A stretch of 64,000 nucleotides of DNA from Melanocharis versteri (lineage: Eukaryota; Chordata; Aves; Passeriformes; Melanocharitidae): assembly GCA_013397845.1 (NCBI GenBank), contig VZTG01004393.1:620001-684000 (forward strand). The letters are read 5' to 3'. The translations under genes and the position numbers were made by a program. Numbering within the stretch: position 1 is the first letter of the stretch; every line of letters begins with the position of its first letter. Shown one piece after another: positions 27,701-42,700 of this stretch. A model generated the notes under the pieces. The model ran no database searches, was not told where the DNA came from, and worked only from the letters and a program-made list of their open reading frames with translations.

Positions 27701-30700
27701 AAGTCAAATTTGAGCGCTGTGTAACATTCCACAGAAGACTGAACTGCAGAAACACTTTTTTGTTCAGAATCAACAAGGGCACCTGTCAGTGAAAAGAAGG
27801 TATTTTTACATTCCTTTTGAACACTGGGCTTGATTTCAGGTTTTTTTGTTGTTGGTTGCCTGTTTTTTCGGTTGGTTGGTTGGTTTGGGGTTTTCTAAAT
27901 TAAGATCAAAGAGGGGAAGCTCTAAATCCAGAAGACTACTCAAAATAATTCACACTTTAAATTTTGTTCTATCCAATGCATACTAAAATTATCTAGCACA
28001 GAGTGGTTTAGAACCTCAAAAGAAACTGTCATTAGTTTACTACAGTTCTTCGTTCACTTCAATGAGGAACTACACAAAGTCTGCTCAAGAAGTCTGCACT
28101 ATGCTTCCTTCCAGCTTCTATTCACACTAGAGCAATTCAACTATTGGTTAAACAGCAATTTTTTGAGATTGAGAATGTTAAGTTTGGGGAAAAAATAGGT
28201 TTTGGCAAAATGTTAACAATATTTCATCCAGAGACATGTACTGTTTACATTGACACACTATGTGAATACTAATATCTTCCTCGATTGTTATAATTGTGCA
28301 TTAACATTCTGGGGTAGATGCTTTACCTTTTTTCTTTTTTAACCACATGCAGTTAGAAGAGTGATTGATATAAACTGAAGAATACCATCCTATGAGAAAT
28401 GAATCACAAAAAACACACCACAAAAACTTCTGACCATCAGGAACTCATACTCCACATAAGTGCATACATTCTTATTCATAACTTTTCATGTATACAATAC
28501 ACATGTAACAATTAGAACAATTTCTAGTGCTTCAGAAAAATATGATATTTGAATTTTCAAACAGCCCTCTGCCTACACATATTCAGCCTTCGAATTGAAC
28601 ATACCCTTAGAGCCACCAGATTCATGTGAAGCTTTCCCTTTTTTAGGTATCTGCATATCCTCAATATCCTCTTGCACAGTATTTGGCTGGGAAGAAGCCC
28701 CTCCAAGGTTTTCAAGTAAAATTTTCATGATAACAGTTAGATCATCTTCACTAAGTGCAATCTGTAAAGTGATAAAGCCACAAGTTCATTTTTGGTGGCA
28801 GCATTTCTTCCAACACAGTATGCAAGCATTGAGGAGAAACAATGTGCTCCTTCCAGCAGAAACAAACTGGATAGTCAAAATTATCCTGTCCAAAACAATC
28901 TAAACGATTTGCCCATTCTTCCTATAATATCATTTGTTACTTGTTATGAACAGGAGTTACAACAAGAAATAACAGCCCACATGATAAACACTTTCTAGAC
29001 TTGTAAAGGATCTTTGCCTATTATAAATATGAGTAATTAATAAACATAAGCACTTCTCAACAATTCAGTGATCCAAAAACATGACCAGATCACATTAAAG
29101 CCAAGATTTGCATTGTGTACACTAAAGCAACTGTCATTCAGTAGGCTTTCAAAGATTTAATGACTATGTATCCAATCATAACTTTACAGAATCACAAAAA
29201 AAGCAAGCAGTACTAAGTGACAAGATGCAGCCACTTAGCCCATAGTACACAGTGAAAGAATATTTTTTCTACATTTGGCTAGTTTTGCTGGTACTCCTTT
29301 AAATCTCTTATTTCTCTGTGCTTCACCAGTGAGACATTTGGCCACAGCACAGATACAGAAATGAACCAGTTAAAGGGCCCAGGATCAAGGAAAAGGTGCC
29401 CCAGTTTGGTTTTACTCATTTAAATCCATATGGTTAATGCAGGAAAAGAAAAAACAGAGCCCTCTCTCTGCAAAGATAATTTTAAGTTGTTGTGTATTAG
29501 AGATAACCTTTTCATTTCTAATACATCTACTAAACATACAAATAACTTGAATGTTACAGATTAAACAATTTGAATTGTTAAATCTTTTTAAATGGTAACT
29601 CAGCAGATAACCTCAATGATTTTACTGACTGTTGAGTCAAGGGATAGCTCCAACAGACCTCCAGAAAAATAAAACCAGGTTTTATTCCATTTGCATATAG
29701 CTACACCAAAACTTTCATTATACAATATCAAAATTCTAACAAATCTATAAACCAGACAATCTAGATGGAAGTCTTTCAATATACTGTAAAGGACACAAAC
29801 TGAAATGAGTTTACAAGCTCCTTAACTAAGCTGAGGACTACTCTGAGAATCCGTGTGACTTTTGATATAGCTCTTATTAGACATGATATTACCTGCATTG
29901 GTTTTAGGTCTCCTTTGATACCAATTGTTGGGCTTTTATGATACCATGCTGCTGCTAAATTTCTCTGGACCAGTAAAGTCAAACTCACAGGATGCAGAAT
30001 TTCAGAATCTGGTTGTGAATCTGTGGATATAATGCACCTAAAAGAAGACAGTGGAAGCAACAGAGGAAAAATGTTTCCTAGTTGCAGAATACCAAATAAT
30101 GCATTATTCTAGCAGAATTACAGGCATAATTAATTTAAGAATAAGCTCACATGCACTTACACCCACATAGGCACTTCAGATGAACTAAAGTTACTGTGCC
30201 ATCATTCCTTTCTTTCCAAGAAGGTTTAGAAATCGTAGACCTGTGTCTCTATCTAAAAGCACTCCGAAACTTAGCTTGGGAAGGTTTTTTGCTTGGTTTT
30301 AGGATGTTCTCATTGCCTACCACGTTTAAATAAGAGAAAAATGCTGCATACAGAACATGGACACACTTTTTTTTACAAAGACACTTCAACTCAGGAAAAA
30401 GCTCTGTGTTTACCTCGATAATTTCAAGTGAGTCAGCTGCACATCCATGTTGTCAATGACTGGAGGAAGAGGAGATTCATCTGAAGACACCAGCTTGAAT
30501 TCATTCTGAACTCTGACTAAGCCAAGATCAGCTACCAAAGCATTACATGAAGCTGAAGATTCAGGGACAACTATGACTGGAGCTTTCAAGTTGACATCCA
30601 TTAGGAGGCGGAAGCTCTTTTTAGCAAAGTCCTTCATGCTGGAAGCAGCCATTTCTGCCGCCTGGACAGTGACTGCAGTCAGGGCTTCTTGTGCCACTTG

Positions 30701-33700
30701 GAAATTGTTTAGGAAGCTCTATTTATAGGTAGTGAAAAAAAGTAAGAGTTCCATGAAAACAAATAAGCCTCTCAAATAAAAGGCAAGCCCCTAGCAAAAT
30801 GTAAATACAAGAAAAATTAACACCTGTGTTATAAATATGAAATTCCTAATTCAACCACACTGATTTCAAAAGAGAAAAAGGTTAAAATCACAAATAAGCT
30901 TACATGTTGCTTAATGGTTTCATTTTTAAGGTATTACTAAAGCTATCAGCTCCATTCATTACTTCTTTTGCCATCATTCTCCTTGGCAATCTTCTGTAAA
31001 GCAGTGCAACTTAAGCGATCACTCTTCAGCAAAATACTTCCATGTGCTTGCACATCAGCTCACCAGTAAGTACAGGTCAAAAAGAGGTGACTGCATTTTA
31101 TCTCATTAAAAAAAAAACTTCTAATGTCAAGAAAAGAACTTAAACTAATGTCTTACCAAGAGAGACATAAAGAATTTATGTAGGTAAATTATTTGGATGC
31201 AGCCCACTTTCAGAGACATTTTACCATCCACCCTTGACATATCAGTGTAGGCTTCCCCTGCAGTGGCATCTGGATAAAGTGACATGTGAAATCTAAACAC
31301 TTCATCTCCCACTATGGAGACAGCCTAGAAGATTAAGTCCAAATAGTTAATACTCCCAGGTATCTCTGAAAGAAAAAATATTTCCCCAACAAGATCAACT
31401 GCAACTTATCAGCAGTACTTGGACACATGATAGGCACAAAAGGAAACTGAATCACCTATTTTATAGTATATGCCTCTTCTCAATTGCTTATCTATAGCCC
31501 ATTTTATATTTAACCCCTGCTACTCAGAATTAAAAATACCAGTGCAAACGTAATTAAAAAGAACTAAATATTAAATGGAAGAACGTTTTGCTTCTCTGAG
31601 GTCAAGGAAATTAACCAATAAATTTTGCTTAATATTACATCGTACTTTGCATTCTATAACACAGCAAATAAAACTACAGTGCTGTCATTAAATCACTTGA
31701 AGAACTGGGTCTCTTCAGCTGTTTACAATCTGCACAACACATCACCTTTTTATGGATTGTTTTTGGATCAACATTTGTAATTACAATGTCCTCAAGTCTG
31801 GAGAACACTTTAATCTTTTTAGGCTTCTTAGTAACAGATGCATCCATTCCTGAATGAAATAAAAGAAAGAAGGTAATAAATGCACTTCAACAAATTTCTA
31901 AGTAAACACTGCTGCTAAAAATCAAACAAACAAACAAACCCCCTGAATTAATTACTACTGAATATAAAGAATAATAACCGCTTAGAATCCAGCCTTCTGC
32001 TATCTAACAATGAATGCTAAGCCTGAGACGGCAGTCAGGGCCTTACTGCACATAACAAATTTGCCAACGTAACTTGATTCTGAGACTACAGTAAAATTCC
32101 CCAACACTGTCTAGGATCTAGCTATTAAAAAATGGAAGTTTGTGTTATCTATAACATAGTGCCTTCACTTCTTTTAATTTTACTACACCTAGAAATTGTC
32201 TTCTTTTTCTGAGTCGAACATTTTTTTTCATTGCAGATCATTTCATACAATCAAAATATATTCTAACACATTAGAGACATCTGCAGTGCACACAGTGGCC
32301 TTTTAGAAGTGAATGGAGGGAAACAGCCTATTTCTGGCTACAGCCAGCTTCATCTAATACTTAAATAAAAAACACCTTACCTTGTATTCTAATGTCTGCA
32401 ATTCCACATGTCTGATCACACACTGTAATACTGAATGCATTTAGCTTTGCAGTGAGTTTTAATTCACAGACATCATCATGGGCTGCATCACTAGACACTG
32501 GATAAGAAACAAAAGACATACAAAGAGTTCAAGTATTACAAGCCCACTGTTCAAAACAAATATTAGATTAGTAGTTTTGTACATATATGAACTATTCAAA
32601 AACAACCTGCAGTCGTTCTCTAAAAGGTATGATAATAGTTAGTCAAAATGTGAAAAAAGTCACTTATTAACAGTTTCCTTCAGGCACACAAACTGTCACG
32701 AACCAACACAGGCAAAAAGCCATCAAGACAACGTTTTTTCCCCTCATTAATACCTAATTTTCATGCAACAGTTGCTGAACACAGTATACACTACATTATT
32801 TGAAACACTATCTCACATGAGAAATGCTCCTCTCTTTGTCAAGTAGCAAGGCCAATTTAGGCATATCAGCTGCAGCAACACTGCACAAGCACAAAATGTA
32901 ACAGCCACTGGACTCAATCCCAACAGTTTTAGGATTAGAAAACCTTGAATTTCATAAACAGCACTACAAGCACAAGAATCAACAACACAGGACCTGACAA
33001 AACATTCAGGAGTTTCCATGCAAAAACTCTTACTATTTCAAGGTTACAAAGACCCGTAATTAAAATAAACACACCACCCTTTCAGTTCAGAACTTCTCTT
33101 TGCTTCCCCAGAGGAGTATTTATTTTCAGCAATGTAAGCACTCTTCAGAGCCTTCAAATTGGAAAGCTACATGGTTCTGACACTGAAAACCTTTGGAAAG
33201 CCTGCACACTGCCACATCATTTATTCAACTTTCATTATAAAAATCAGACCACCACCCAGGGAAAAGCTATATTGAGTAAGGAGAATTCGTAAAATTAAGC
33301 AACAGGAAAAATGTCAGATGCTTTTTTTTAAATAAGATTATTTTCTCTCCATTTACAGTTGTGCATGCTTTGTTTTCCACCATATAGACTGCAATGCTGT
33401 CATCTGAAATAATATCCTTTGAAACTGAAAGTGAGATGCTGTTAAGCAACAAAAGTACAGCCTTTTTAATATGACATTACCTGGTCTAAGAGTAATTCCT
33501 TTTTCCTGTTCTTTCATTTGAGGCTTGCAGGCTGATGATTTATCAGTACTGGGAAGACCACCTGATGGAACACTGAAGGTGAGAAAACTCATGATGGAAA
33601 GCAAAGCCTCTGTGTGAAGTACTACATCCAAACATGAAAAGATGACCTAAAATGGAGGCAAGGAGACAAAGTAATATTGTTGTTTAGTAGCACTTTATAC

Positions 33701-36700
33701 CCTAACAACTCAAGAGCTGCTGTCACAGAATCACAGAAAAAAGTGTCTTGCTCAATTTCACAAGTATTTGACTCCTCCATCTCCATCCCCTTCAACTTCA
33801 CACCTCACAAGCTCCAGAACAGAAGAGGGAGCTATGGAAGGGAAGCTTAAAACAGCTACAGAGGAACTGTGCTAGCCTAAAAATTGATGCCTCATGTGGT
33901 TATGCCTTTTCAGGACACTCTTTAGTTCTGCTGCATTTCATTGTGGACTATTCAGCACTTTGGTTGGCAACTTCAGAATCACGTATGAAGATATTTTAGT
34001 AGATGTGGTACAACAACAACAAAAAAACCACTAAGATTCAAAATTTGCAACCAGAACAGGAAGTATGTGAGCAGCAACTACTCCTGCCAGTATAACTTAG
34101 TGAAACCCAGCATCAGTCACTTATTCCACATAAGGCCATCAAGAAGCAGCTTGATCACCCATTACTATTTTAAAGGAAACATTTTAAAAGCAGAATGACA
34201 TGCTTATTTCAGAAGTCACTGAAGCCATGGAAAATTATTCATGGATATTTGCTTTCAGAAGAAGTAAAAGAACTAATTGCACTCAAGACCCCTGAGAACA
34301 CTACTTGGACATTTCAGCTCACATCTCAATTTCACTGTTATTGTTACAAGCTCGGAAACACAAGCCCTTGGTTTCTCTCTGCAAAGTGTATCACTCCAGA
34401 AACAAAGCACATGCTAAATGCCTCAGTTAAAATTCATTAGGACATTTTTCTAAATGTAAAAATGTACAGTTTTTAGTTTAAAAAAATTAATACAATAAAT
34501 ACTTCCATTTTAAAAATCCTTTTTTTCTACCTGGATTTGTCTTTGAAGTAGTTAAGTATAAAGCAGTAGGTTTTAATTATGAGAGTCAGGGGTGTGGTTT
34601 TTGGGTTGGTTTTGTCCTCTTTTTTTTCTCTTCAATGAGAAGAGAAAAAGGGAGCAACTAACACAGCTGCTACCATTTGAAAAGCTCAAAAAAGAATTAA
34701 ATACATCCAGTACTTACATTGATGTTTTGCTTGGTGCTTTGGTAAGTAGTAACAAAATCTGGTCCATCAGGATCAGCCTAAAGGAAAAAAAAAGAAAAGG
34801 GGCATTGTCAGTCTCTATTGAATTAGCCAATAATTAATAATAATTATTATAAATTTTATTAACTGAATTATTTTAATTTAGCCCACACCCAAGGATTATT
34901 CCAATTGCAAAAGGAAACAAAGGAAAGTTATGAAGTCTGAACAAACATGTTCTCCAAATAAGGCACAAGCAAGACAACCAGAATAGGGTACTCACAAAGC
35001 TCTGCTCAGAGACATTTCATAGCACATATTTTGTGAAAATTCAGCTGGCCAGTCACAAAACTTTCTCTCATCCAGAATCTATTTAAACTGGATGGTCAGT
35101 ACAGTAACTCATGGTTAGTACTTTGCCAGTACAAATTAATTTATTTTTCACTACGTAAATTATGCCATTCCAGGTAAGAGTAATGAGGAGCCCACTGGTT
35201 CTACAACCTATCAGATTCCCAAGTATTCATGCAATTTTTGAAGGCCTTTTTTAAGCTACCAACATATCACTCTTCAAATGCGAGTTTTATCACCTGTAGA
35301 GTCGCTCTTCACTTATACAGGCAAAGACCATCTCACCTGTTAAGTTTCACAAAGGTACTCATTTGTGCTGTACACACAGAACACAAATATTTGTCTTGCC
35401 AGTGATTTCAGTAATAGCACTGACTTATGAAGCAAGCACTATATGGAACCATATGGAGAATTAAATGAAATGCTAAATTGAAAAACACATATTTGGAAGA
35501 AGGCCTGGGTAAGTTTTGGATACAAATCTACAGGCTAAATATGGAAGTCTTACTTTACTCCCCATGTAATCTTACTGAAAATGTATTGAAACCTTAATAT
35601 ATTCCACTTTCAAAAGATGTTCATCTGTCTCACTTGAGGAAATAAGAATGCAAAGAGGATCTCCTTTTGAGTCTGCAAACAAAGAAATAAAAATGTAAAG
35701 TGTTTTCACTCACAAGCTTTACTCCACCTATGCAACGTCTCCATGCTAATTCTCTATTACATACTAATTAGATACTATTCTTGCTGAAAGAGTGAAAGTA
35801 AACAGCTATTTTCACTGAGAAGCTGCACATTAAGCATTATCTTGTGAAATGCTATATTCACTTTATTTTAAATTAAACTAGTAAAAATTAACTTAGCTTG
35901 CTCCTGAAACAAGATTCAAAATTGAAAATTCTTGGCATTCCTACCTTCAGGTTTTCACACTGAAAACCTTACCTTTCTACTTTGGATAAACGGCTATTTC
36001 AGTTATCACTTCACCATCACTTTGAATTGCTACCTGACCAATCAAGGAAGCACTTGCATTTTCAGTGCTGCCCGAACTGGTCATAAAGCACAGAATCAGA
36101 AGCTCATCAAAAACACAATGAACAGCTGGAATACTTCTCAGGAACACCACTCCCGCTCAAAGTAGGCAACTCGCTCAAATACATTACCTCTAACTCTAGC
36201 AATGGTAGTAAAACTTAGTACCAGGTAAAACATTAATTCTACCCAAATTACCCTTTCCCCGCCCTCTCATTATTGGTTTTGAGCATGTTATCCTCTGGCT
36301 ATAAATCCAATTGCACACACTCTACTGACTGTACCAGTTCTCTAGAAGACTTACCATTTATTTCAGTGCATCTCATTGTAATTTTTTTCAGATATGCTGC
36401 TGCAGCCAATTCATGATTTCTAATTTTGGTTTTGGTTCCAAGCTGTAGCACAGTTAGAGTATGTAATGGATATCTCTCCTTCTGAACCTGCTTCATCAAG
36501 GTTATTACAACCTTGAATATGGAAAGGGAAATAAGTTCAATATTTCAGTGAAGCTGTTCAGACATGGCAGGCAGTTATAAGTAGGCGTTATCTCCTCAGC
36601 TAAATGCAAAACGCAGTATGAATCTAGACATTTTTCATTTTTATTAACAGACCCTGTAAGACGAGTTTGCCGAAGATTTCCCCCAGCCCCTGCTCTGTTC

Positions 36701-39700
36701 CTCTTGTTTGTTTTCTTTTTGTTGCCAAGTCAAACTGTTAAAATGGACTTTATAGCCCACTACTTCTAAGAAACAGACTTGAGTACAGGGTTCAGATAGA
36801 ATAAGTTGTACAGATGGATACATACCTCTTTGATTTCAAAATTAAGTAGCATATTGATTACATCTTCATTTAATGTTATTTTTCTCTTTTCAGACAGCAT
36901 TCCTTCTGGAACACTCTTATCCTGTATCAAAATCGATCTCTCCAGTTCTTTCGTTTTACCTGAAACATTCAGTATATTGCTTAACTTTTGAAATTGCCAT
37001 CATTTGTTGAGCTCAAGAAACACATCCAATTCTTTTATTCATTTAGATGGATTACGCTCACCTAAGATAAGCTAGCATTTCCATAAGAACAGCCTTTAAC
37101 TTCAGAGCATGAAAAGGAAATAGAAACGTGTTCTGGCAACAAGCTGACTCTGGCATCTCAATATTTTGCTAGTTCCTTGACAACTTAGCAAACACAATTA
37201 CCAAATTTTGTCTTGTAATGTTTCCAATTTTTTGAAGTATAGAAGTATGAACACCGTCCTTGCAAAATTAAAAAGAAGAGTTTATCGCTTACACTCAGTT
37301 TATCACCATACTCTCAGATCTACACTTGCTTTCCAGATAATAAATGCTTTTCCTCATTCCTGAAAGCAAACACACTTAGTATTCATGACAAATTCCATCT
37401 CTGACCTTCCTTTTGCAGTACTGATTTTGCATCCATTTGATTTTCTTCTGCTTCACCCAGATTTTCCATCAACACTTTGAGAAAGACATTCAAATCCTCT
37501 TGACTTAAAACAACCTAAAAAGTTGCAGATCACAATTCTCAGGGAGAACACATTGTTCCTTGAACTTATTACCTGCTAACAAAGCAGAACATAGTTTCCT
37601 GGCAAGAAGAGTGCTTATTTACAGCTCTTTTGTCAGCAGAATCATCCCTTCAATAAGAAAATTAAACTTTTTCAGCCACTTACTGTAAAAGTCTGAAGAG
37701 ATTAAAGATTTTGACCTCCAGTGCTGTATCAATATACATTGCAGCATTTAATGTACCTATGCTTTTAATACGTTCCTGTCAATGACACGCCCCTTCATGA
37801 TATTTTAATTCCAGTTTCACCCAAGATGTCCCTGGTACTTTCTCTGACAGTCCACAAAATGCCACAAAAAACAAGTATCCCACTGAAGAGTGATGGGAAG
37901 GTAGGAAGCTGGAGTTACTAAAGCAAATATCTGCATTAATTTAAACTCATATTTGCACTAATTTAAACTCTTCTCAAGAAGATTCCATTTTTAAAGAAAA
38001 AAATCTAAAACACTTTAAAGAATTTTTGGTCAGAAAACCAGTCACAAAACCATTTATGTGATCCTTTCAAACCTCTACATCCATCAAGGTAGGGTTAAAT
38101 CCTGTTACGCTGCTGAAATCCAATCCACACCTACTATAAATTTGCAGCTTGTTGCCCCTTTGTGTCCAGAAATAACATTAAGAGTTTCTCTCACAGTAAG
38201 TATTATCACCACCTTTTCACAAGACTTACATTCATTGTATCCAGATACCCCGTGACCTCCAACACTGGTAACTTGTGAAACCAAGCTGCAGAGAGATTTC
38301 GTTTCACAGACAGGCTTAAATTAATAGGGTGAAGTATCTGAATATCTGGATGTGACAAATCTGTCTCCACAGTGGTCCTTGAAACACAGGGAGGTAAAAA
38401 AAAGAAAACAGTTGGGAAGTTGGAAGTCACATGTCAGACTTTTGAAAATCTTAAAATCTCCAATGTAACACCAAACAACTTCCTAAGCAGAACAGGCTCT
38501 GATTTTATTACCGATCTAATTGCTTTAAGATAACAGGCTAGCATTTTAATACCAAATATTCAACACTAGCACCAACCACGGTTTCTAGGCAAGAACATTG
38601 ATGTTCTACAAAGTATTAACCACTGTACCTTGATAGTTTCAGCTTTGTCAGCTGCACGTCCATTTTGTCAATGACTGGAGGGAGTGAACTGCCTTCTGAG
38701 GACACCAAGACAAACTGGTTCTGAACCTTAATCAAGCCAAGATCTATTACTATTGCACTGGGAGAAATAGAGGACTGGGGGATAACTATAACTGGTGCTT
38801 TCAAGTGAATGTCCATTGCAAGCCGAAAACTCCTTTGGGCCAGGTCTTTCACACTGCTAGCAGCCTTTTCTGCAGCTTGGACTGTAGCAGTACTCAGTTT
38901 CTCCTTGGCTGTCTGGAAGTTGTTCAAGAAGGACTAGAAAAGCAGTTGAAGAGAAGAGAGAAATGTCTGTAAACAGTTTTTACTCTAGGTTACTTTCTCA
39001 TTTTACATCATCATCCACCAATTATGCTGCCTACTGTGTTGAATTTTCCGTAGGAAAAGACAACTGAGTGCCTTCTGTCATGACCTCTAATAGTGAGTCA
39101 AAGAAGTACTAGCCAGTACATTCCACTTATTTTAAACCAATCTCTATTTTTTCTTCTTTCCTTAGCTACAAGATTCCTTGGCTCATTAGCTTTTAGGGAC
39201 ACAATTTTGAAAGCCCCTCTTGCCCTCATTGAATACTACTGAATTCCTATTAAAGAGCCTATTGAATGAGAGAAAGCCCACTGATGCTTTATTGAAAAAG
39301 CTATCATTAGGGTACTCAAACACACTGATATTTACACTGGTTAATTTGCAGGCATCATGACATCTACCTTGCAGAAAGATTGGCCTCTAGTGTTAGTTCT
39401 GACATGTTTTGCAATGAACTCAGAATTTGGCTAGCATGGGAAGGGCAGCAAATATAAAACCCCCAAACTACCTCAATGGCACCAAGTTCTTTTCTATTTC
39501 CAGAGCTGAGGGTAGGAAGTGACTCAATTGAAATTTAAACCAGTTACTTACCAAAGTTTATTAACAGTACACAGGAAAAATTAAGCCCATCCCTTCTCTT
39601 TCAGAAACTTCTACCACTTGTACTGAGGGCACAGCCTGGAAGACTAATCTGAGAATGATACAGAAACATACAAAGGGAAATAAGACTTACCAGGAGAGAC

Positions 39701-42700
39701 ATGAGAAATTTGTGAAGGTACACCAGCTGGATGCAGCCCACTTTCAAACATACGGTACCATCCACTTTTGACATGTCAGTGTAGGCTTCTCCCTCAGTTG
39801 CATGAGGATTTAATGTCAGATTGAAACTGAAAACTTCATCTCCCACTATAGACACAGCCTAGAAAGAGCAAAACAGCACCCCACAGCGATCAGCAGCTTC
39901 TACAAAGGTACTTAACACAAAGAACTAAAAATACCATCAGCCTATCAGATTACAAATTAGATTACTAGTTTTTCTAATCCTTTTAGACATCCATTCTTGT
40001 ACTATAAAAATTATTCTTTATGCTCTTTCTTATTTGAAAATACTTATTCATGACAAATCAAATATTTTTAGAAGAGTGGACTATGTATTACATTTCACTT
40101 TTATACATATCAAACTAACCAAGAATTAAGTAAAAGTTAAAATCTTGCAGTTGAGTACTTTTTTATGAAGGGTCCTTGAATCAACGTCTGTGACAACTAT
40201 GTCTTTAAGTCGGGCAAAGAATACAGTGTGACTTGGCTGAAGGCAAAGAGATGAGTCAAGACCTGCAAAGCACAAAAACAGAAACAGTCTTGCATAGCTG
40301 AAGTAACAGTTATTTTCAGGGTGGGGACACCAGCAGAGGAAGTGAGGAAAAGTTACAAAGCTTTAAGAACGTGACTGTACTACAGCTTCAACCAAAACAA
40401 AATAGAAATATTTCTAATACAGATACTGTCTCAATATCAATCATCTCTCGAAATAACTGAGCTACTATTCATGGAAAACTACTCAAACAAGAATCCACTT
40501 CTCAATAAGCAAGCTATTTGAGTGAGTGCATTGAGATTTTCTACCAGAAAAGATGTTACTATACTGAATTATTTGAATAAAATACTTTTGCATACATAAT
40601 CTTGTGTGAATACATTATATGATTTAGAGATGGGCACAAGCAAAAGACTTTATGAACAGCAGTACTAATCTTGCATATCACACATTCTTAAATATTCATA
40701 AGAGAGTGTTGGCAGCTATGAGGATGGCAGTTATAGTCAGTCAGAAATGAAACTCCCCCAAAGAATTATTGATAGCCCTTCCAAGGCAAAAAACCAATCA
40801 AGAAAACAAAACCAAAACAAGGAACCCAAATAAACCCCTAGGGTTAAAAACTAAAGAAATCATTTTGAAGGGGTTTATTATCCTAAATAATTTTATGGTA
40901 TGCCATAAAAATATCCAACACTTAGTACAACATGAAAAGCCACTCATAATCAAACTCCTTCAAGGGATGAACTTAATTATCTGAGTAGTAACATAGCACA
41001 TATTTCTAGCTGGAGGCCAAAACATTATGACAGACTTGAAGGCTGACTTTGAAAACAAGACTACAAGCCATTTTTGCAGAGACAACAATAAATAAACAAA
41101 TAAATAAAAACAGATGCTGCATATTTACACCTTATTTTTTAGTCCAGTTATTAGCAATTGCTTTGAAATTAAAGTACCAGAGCAGTTACTTCTAATAAAG
41201 AATTTAATACCTTGTATCTTGATCTCTGCAATGTTCTTTTTTTCATCACAAATATCTAAACAGAAGGCATCCAGCTTGGCGAAAAGCTTGAAGTCAAACA
41301 CATCCTTATCCTTGGAAGGTTTAGACACTAGAAATAAGAGAAGGTGGGATTTTCAAGGTACCTACAAGTCATATTTTCACTTTCATCTTTATTTCTACAA
41401 AGCTAATCGTGTTTCTCTGGATTAGCTTTGCCAGCATGCAACACATCCTACTAGACCCATCATTTGGACAATCACAACTGTACCTTTCTCCAATCTAGAG
41501 TCATCTTCTTGCTTTTCTTCTTTGGGTGATGTCTCTCCACTTCTTTCACTGCCTGATGGACTAACAGCTGTTAGAAAACTGACAGCAGACATAAGGGCCT
41601 CTGTATGCAACAGGAGGTTCAATGATGAAAAAGTTACCTGTTGAAAACATGAGACTCCACATGACCAAACAGTAACTTAGAAGTGTAAGAGTCGGACTGA
41701 GGTGCAAAAGCACCCAGTGCAACAGAACCATTCCTTAGAAACAGAAAAGCTGCATGTGCGACCAGCAACAGATCATAAAGGAAAAAGCTTTCTGTAAAGC
41801 AGAAAGGGGATAAGCTTAGAAAATAAGGAAACTGAGCAACAACGCAGCTGTTACAGCCGTAGCTGCTAACCTATAACCTCCTCAGTACAAAAACAGTGAT
41901 ACAAAATAATTTTGTCAAACACAGCTTTGGGCCTGAATGCTCCTGCAATAACAGTACTACCAGAATAGGTAAATGGCAGGTGGCTGACATGTAGATATTT
42001 AGAACATGGGTATTCCTCAATAAATCCACCAAGGAGTCCAAAAGGTAAGTAAGTGCCTGCTGTGTAGTTTGATAAAAGTTGTCCACTTGAATGAGCTTGA
42101 AACTGGAAATAGAGCCCAAATGCCATTCTTCTAGGCACAGAAGTCCCATTGAAGAGCTGCAAGGCAACAGCAACTCCAGATGATGTACAGAAAATTGAGT
42201 GCTCTTAACATCAACACTACCCCATAGTGTGAAGACGGTTAACTCAGCAGCACTGGAGCATTAGAACTCTCATCTCCTGCTGCAGCTTCAGTAACTTCTT
42301 TTTGGCAAGAAGATTTCAGTAACTAAAGCTCTCAGATGAAATCTGTAGACACTCCAAAACTATTAAGTAACAAGTGCAATATTTCAGTCTTCACACTAAA
42401 ATACGGCAGGCAAAATAATGCCATGAAGGTATGAAGAGGAGAAAGTACCTATCACAGAAAACACCATCCTTTGTACTTCATTTCAAGAATGCCTCAAGTT
42501 ACTTTTTTCCTGAAACTGAAATCTGACTCAAAAATACACCATTAGTAAACAAAAACCCCAGACTCAGACACTGATTTAGACTTCTTATGAAAGACAGCCA
42601 ACAGAGCACTGAATACATGGCACTCACAATACAGATAATTTGACATGAAAGAGAAAGACTTTGTGACTCCACTACAGTTTCCCATACTGGGCCTCTGAAT

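Noticed and set aside
33350..33452. Minus-strand open segment containing SKDIISDDSIAVYMVENKA between w37 and w38, preceded by a possible acceptor
   Set aside because: DSIAV recalls the human linker SIAVK, but every available donor (GTAAAT, GTGGAA) leaves a phase that cannot join w38. w37 joins w38 directly in frame.
33723..33741. cacagaatcacaga, resembling the octamer tail of avian CR1 elements
   Set aside because: The adjoining sequence does not follow the CR1 3' end as I know it. Too short to call; a RepeatMasker run with bird libraries would decide.
41866..42173. Two overlapping minus-strand open frames of about 100 codons
   Set aside because: They lie wholly in an intron, overlap each other in different frames, lack splice support and match no known protein wording.
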